NCBI GenBank assembly: GCA_949070545.1
Contig: CARTQV010000011.1
Span: forward strand, 7,211-15,438
Reading direction: 5' to 3'
Origin: an uncultured Candidatus Saccharibacteria bacterium
GTDB lineage: Bacteria > Patescibacteriota > Saccharimonadia > Saccharimonadales > Saccharimonadaceae
Length of the DNA stretch: 8,228 nt
Every line of letters starts with the position of its first letter. The first letter of the stretch is position 1. The position numbers were made by a program, and so were the translations under genes. The notes under the pieces are model-generated. The model was given only the letters and a program-made list of their open reading frames with translations, was not told where the DNA came from and did not search any database. This document shows positions 6,163-8,228 of this stretch, piece by piece.

Positions 6163-6191
6163 ATTATAGCACACTTCTCTTAAAAAGTCAA
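6163..6191 (-). promoter_or_regulatory. Strong sigma70-type promoter of the 120-aa gene / exoIII operon
   Basis: The minus strand carries TTGACT (6186-6191) and TATAAT (6163-6168) with 17 bp between them and an extended -10 TGC at 6169-6171. This is the most complete promoter in the window. Transcription should start near 6156, giving a leader of about 42 nt before the main ATG at 6114. The -35 box begins 16 bp after the smpB stop codon. Confidence 0.85.
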
Positions 6192-6214
6192 TACTATTTG
6201 CACATCCTAGTATT
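6190..6214 (-). terminator. Weak AT-rich hairpin at the smpB end, possible terminator
   Basis: AATACTA and TAGTATT form a perfect 7-bp stem around an 11-nt loop, overlapping the smpB stop codon. On the minus strand the stem is followed by GACTTTTT. The stem has one G-C pair and the T-run is short and offset, so any termination would be weak. The element also overlaps the -35 box of the next promoter. Read-through from smpB into the exoIII operon seems likely. Confidence 0.25.
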
Positions 6215-6632
6215 TTCCGCGTTCAAAATCGCGTTTTTTGATGGTCTCGCGTTTGTCATATTTCTTTTTTCCTTTGCCGGTTGCGATAACTAGCTTGATA
6301 TGGCGTCCACCTGCTAATAATTTTGTTGGGACTAATTGCAAACCATTCTGCTTTGCGCGCGCCAATTCATTCAATTGTCGTTTTGTCACAAGTAGCTTAA
6401 TATTGCGTTCGGTATCGGCACCGAGGGTCAGATTATTTAGCCAGAGTTCGCCTCGTCGAATGGTAACAAAACTCCCGCGCAGCTGAACGTGGTGGTCACG
6501 AATTAATCGGACATCTGGGCCAGTCAAGACCATGCCGCAACTGAGTTCATCTCCCAGTTCATAGTCGAAACGGGCGCGGCGATTGATGGTTGTGGTGGTG
6601 GGAGCTTTTATCTTTTTCATGGTGCGTTTCAT
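6207..6632 (-). CDS. smpB: SsrA-binding protein SmpB
   Basis: SmpB binds tmRNA and brings it to stalled ribosomes in trans-translation. The 141-aa protein shows the OB-fold hallmarks NRRARFDYEL (17-26), GMVLTGPDVRLIR (33-45), the strand GSFVTIRRGELWLNNL, and LVPTKLLAGGRHIKLVIATGKGKKKYDKRETIKKRD (from about 100), with the YDKRE...KKRD tail that enters the decoding centre. Compared with typical SmpB (about 150-160 aa), the loop after the WLNN strand is short: LTLGADTERNIKLL replaces the longer HISPY...RTRKLL segment. The ATG overlaps the TGA of the upstream peptidase by 4 bp (ATGA), so translation is probably coupled; a weak AAGAAG lies just upstream. Met5 (ATG ending at 6620) is an alternative start. 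The partner tmRNA gene is not in this window. Confidence 0.96.
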   Translation of the reverse strand: MKRTMKKIKAPTTTTINRRARFDYELGDELSCGMVLTGPDVRLIRDHHVQLRGSFVTIRRGELWLNNLTLGADTERNIKLLVTKRQLNELARAKQNGLQLVPTKLLAGGRHIKLVIATGKGKKKYDKRETIKKRDFERGKY

Positions 6633-7816
6633 AGCTTCTTTGCGGCGTCGAGTTGAGGATCGCGGCCATGATTAGAGTCTTCGTAAGTTAGCTTGACTTC
6701 CACGTCGGGCGTAATACCTTCGCCGTTGATGCTAGTACCTTTCGGAGTATACCAGCGTGCAGTTGTTACTTTCAGCAAAGTGTTATCAGACAAATCAACT
6801 AGCGTCTGGACCACGCCCTTGCCGAAGGTCTTTTCGCCGAGGATTGTGGCTTTGTCGTAGTCTTTCAGGGCGCCGGCGACAATTTCGGAAGCTGAGGCCG
6901 TCGTTCCATTGACGAGGACTACAGTTGGTATATCGGCGAGCGTAGCCTGCCCGCGATTGGCATAAGTTGTGTCATCATTGGCGTTATTGCCTTTCTGTTC
7001 AAGTACGGAATCTCCGTCAATCCAAAGCGAGAGAAGGTCCTTTGCAGCGGAGACATAGCCGCCACCATTGCCACGCAAATCAAGGATCACCTTCTTCACG
7101 CCTTTGCTACCAAACTCATCTTTAACCATTTTCTGAACAATGGCTCCAGTGTCGTTATCAAATCGTGTTACAGTGATAATGGCCGTATCTCCAGAATAAT
7201 CGACGTAAGCCGACACGTTGTTGATCGGTTCACGAGTCATTTTGAAGGTCTTTTCTTCGCCGTCACGCACGACTGTTAGTTCAACGTTGGTGCCTTCGGC
7301 TCCACGTAGCTTGTTGGAGATGTCGTCGGTGCCTTCGGCATATACCTCTTCACCATTAATTTTGTAGATGATATCGCCTGCTTTTACGCCGGCTTTGCGG
7401 GCAGGATTATCGGGTAGGGTGCGTAAAACACGTACATAACCTTCACGCAGAGCCATTTCAATACCAATACCACTGCCAATTTCGCCATGTAGGGCGGCTT
7501 CATATTCTTTCGCTTCATCAGCGGTCATGTATTCGGTATAGACATCGCCAACTGCAGCGACAAGGCCTTTTTTTGCCCCTTCAATAATTAGATCTTGGTC
7601 AAGCTCTCCGTCGTAATTCTCGAGTAGAGCATCATAAACTTCGTTTAATTCAGACCAATCATGGCTAGTGGTGGTGCGGACTCCGAGATATGGTAAAAAA
7701 TTGGGGGCAAACTTTGTCCAATTTGCGCCTACGAAGGCACCAAAAACCAGTGCCACGACGCCCGCGATAATCGCTCCACCTAGACTGACTTTGCGTTCCT
7801 CCCACTGTTTTCCCAT
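6629..7816 (-). CDS. S41-family C-terminal processing peptidase (CtpA/CtpB-like)
   Basis: This 395-aa membrane-anchored serine protease cleaves proteins near their C-termini outside the cytoplasmic membrane. A short cytoplasmic N-terminus is followed by one membrane segment (about 10-31). A helical region comes next, then a PDZ domain (about 105-195, with GSGIGIEM and AGVKAGDIIYKING), and the S41 core with the substrate strand RGNGGG. The catalytic triad matches B. subtilis CtpB: Ser308 in TASASEI, Lys333 in FGKG and Gln337. The domain closes with YTPKGTSINGEGITPDVEV. It is complete and shows no lost catalytic residue. An extended -10 promoter lies just upstream, and smpB follows with a 4-bp overlap. 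Substrates are unknown; the adjacent CHAP amidase makes control of cell-wall hydrolases plausible, but this is inference. Confidence 0.96.
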   Translation of the reverse strand: MGKQWEERKVSLGGAIIAGVVALVFGAFVGANWTKFAPNFLPYLGVRTTTSHDWSELNEVYDALLENYDGELDQDLIIEGAKKGLVAAVGDVYTEYMTADEAKEYEAALHGEIGSGIGIEMALREGYVRVLRTLPDNPARKAGVKAGDIIYKINGEEVYAEGTDDISNKLRGAEGTNVELTVVRDGEEKTFKMTREPINNVSAYVDYSGDTAIITVTRFDNDTGAIVQKMVKDEFGSKGVKKVILDLRGNGGGYVSAAKDLLSLWIDGDSVLEQKGNNANDDTTYANRGQATLADIPTVVLVNGTTASASEIVAGALKDYDKATILGEKTFGKGVVQTLVDLSDNTLLKVTTARWYTPKGTSINGEGITPDVEVKLTYEDSNHGRDPQLDAAKKL

Positions 7817-7824
7817 ACTTATAT

Positions 7825-7835
7825 ATTATAGCACA
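7825..7835 (-). promoter_or_regulatory. Extended -10 promoter of the S41 peptidase-smpB operon
   Basis: The minus strand reads TGTGC directly followed by TATAAT (7825-7830). The ATG at 7816 lies 8 nt after the box, so the leader would be 0-3 nt. No SD is present and no good -35 hexamer is found at 16-18 bp. The upstream promoter half falls in the last codons of the CHAP gene, which stops at 7849. Confidence 0.65.
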
Positions 7836-7848
7836 GAAAATTCTACAA

Positions 7849-8226
7849 TTACCACAAACGTTGATCGAAATGGATGTAGCCATAAGCGGAGGCATTGACG
7901 TTGTAGCGTGCGCCAAAATCGCCAGGTAGACCACTCGCTGAACTACTAGAGTTGTTGTATTCGGTTAAATTTACGGTTCCGTTTCCGTTCACGCTTTCGA
8001 CCCACATGACGTGGCCATAGATTCCAGCAGTACTATAGGCTACGGCACCAGCTGAAGGTGTACCGTTGACGACATAACCATTGCTCCGGGCAGCGTTGCC
8101 CCAGTTGCTAGCGTTGCCCCAGTTCCAGATTGAGATACCCCAACGCTCTTGGACTTTCCAAGCAGCGTAGCTAACACACTGACAGACATAACCACCGATG
8201 ACGATATACGCTGAATCGTCTCTAGG
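7849..8226 (-). CDS. CHAP-domain peptidoglycan hydrolase, C-terminal part (runs off the right edge)
   Basis: The visible 125 residues, in the frame whose first full codon ends at 8226, form a nearly complete CHAP (cysteine, histidine-dependent amidohydrolase/peptidase) domain. GYVCQCVSYAAW (12-23) holds the catalytic Cys17, WNWGNASNWGNAA follows, then TPSAGAVAYS, GHVMWVESV with the catalytic His, and VNLTEYNN with the third active-site position. The domain ends at YGYIHFDQRLW and a TAA stop at 7849-7851. CHAP enzymes cut amide bonds in peptidoglycan and are normally secreted. The signal peptide and any N-terminal coiled coil or wall-binding domain would lie beyond the window. The C-terminal position of the domain fits PcsB/SagA-like secreted hydrolases. 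The stop lies 32 bp before the S41 start, so read-through from this gene into that operon is possible. Confidence 0.92.
   Translation of the reverse strand, partial: PRDDSAYIVIGGYVCQCVSYAAWKVQERWGISIWNWGNASNWGNAARSNGYVVNGTPSAGAVAYSTAGIYGHVMWVESVNGNGTVNLTEYNNSSSSASGLPGDFGARYNVNASAYGYIHFDQRLW
8092..8124 (-). repeat. 15-bp tandem repeat within the CHAP domain
   Basis: AGCGTTGCCCCAGTT (plus strand) occurs twice, at 8092-8106 and 8110-8124, with an 18-bp period. It encodes two copies of Asn-Trp-Gly-Asn-Ala. The motif coincides with the usual CHAP segment with a GNA then a Trp a few residues on, so it may be a small in-frame duplication kept by selection. Confidence 0.6.
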
Positions 8227-8228
8227 AC

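Noticed and set aside
1..8228. UGA recoding, as seen in some CPR lineages
   Set aside because: The S41 peptidase ends cleanly at TGA overlapping the smpB start, and no gene has an in-frame TGA within its conserved domains.
1..8228. CRISPR arrays, mobile elements, tRNA or rRNA genes
   Set aside because: No regularly spaced repeats, transposase or integrase motifs, or RNA gene signatures were seen; gaps between genes are all under about 150 bp.

Overview
The window looks like part of a small, streamlined bacterial genome, most probably a Candidatus Saccharibacteria (TM7) or other Patescibacteria/CPR lineage. This is inference. The reasons are shortened versions of universal proteins (MetK, SmpB), very tight gene packing, a CHAP amidase next to a C-terminal processing peptidase, a DUF6512-like membrane protein, and start codons lying only 6-8 nt after good -10 boxes. 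The standard code fits: TAA, TAG and TGA all act as stops. No RNA gene, CRISPR array, insertion sequence or phage gene is visible.

Layout. (1) 10-1085, minus strand: a short YtrA-type GntR repressor followed by an ABC-transporter ATPase. The two overlap by one base, and a permease is expected beyond the left edge. (2) 1086-1228: a divergent control region with a 17-bp dyad and an almost ideal extended -10 promoter. (3) 1229-1792, plus strand: a DUF6512-like membrane protein. (4) 1853-2863, minus strand: a compact S-adenosylmethionine synthetase (metK). (5) 2909-4114, plus strand: a GT4 glycosyltransferase, divergent from metK across only 45 bp. (6) 4123-6114, minus strand: an operon of a 120-aa unknown protein, exodeoxyribonuclease III/AP endonuclease, and a ribokinase-fold protein resembling NAD(P)H-hydrate dehydratase that seems to lack its catalytic Asp. 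(7) 6207-7816, minus strand: an S41 C-terminal processing peptidase and SmpB, overlapping by 4 bp. (8) 7849-8226, minus strand: the C-terminal part of a CHAP-domain protein that runs off the right edge.

How the genes relate. No single pathway links the window. The GntR/ABC pair is a typical self-regulated stress or efflux cassette. The CHAP protein, the S41 peptidase and probably the glycosyltransferase concern the cell envelope. SmpB rescues stalled ribosomes and ExoIII repairs DNA.

The clearest window-wide signal is in translation starts. Genes that appear to open a transcript (DUF6512, metK, glycosyltransferase, S41 peptidase, perhaps gntR) have no Shine-Dalgarno sequence, and their -10 box lies 6-8 nt before the ATG, so their mRNAs are predicted to be leaderless or nearly so. 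Most downstream genes (ABC ATPase, exoIII, the NnrD-like gene) carry clear SD sequences; that of smpB is weak. The 120-aa gene combines both patterns: a 4-codon mini-ORF at the leaderless position, then an SD-led main ORF. I found no strong candidate for a wholly new multi-gene system. The best leads are the leaderless architecture, the interlocked metK/glycosyltransferase promoters, the mini-ORF and the apparent NnrD pseudoenzyme.
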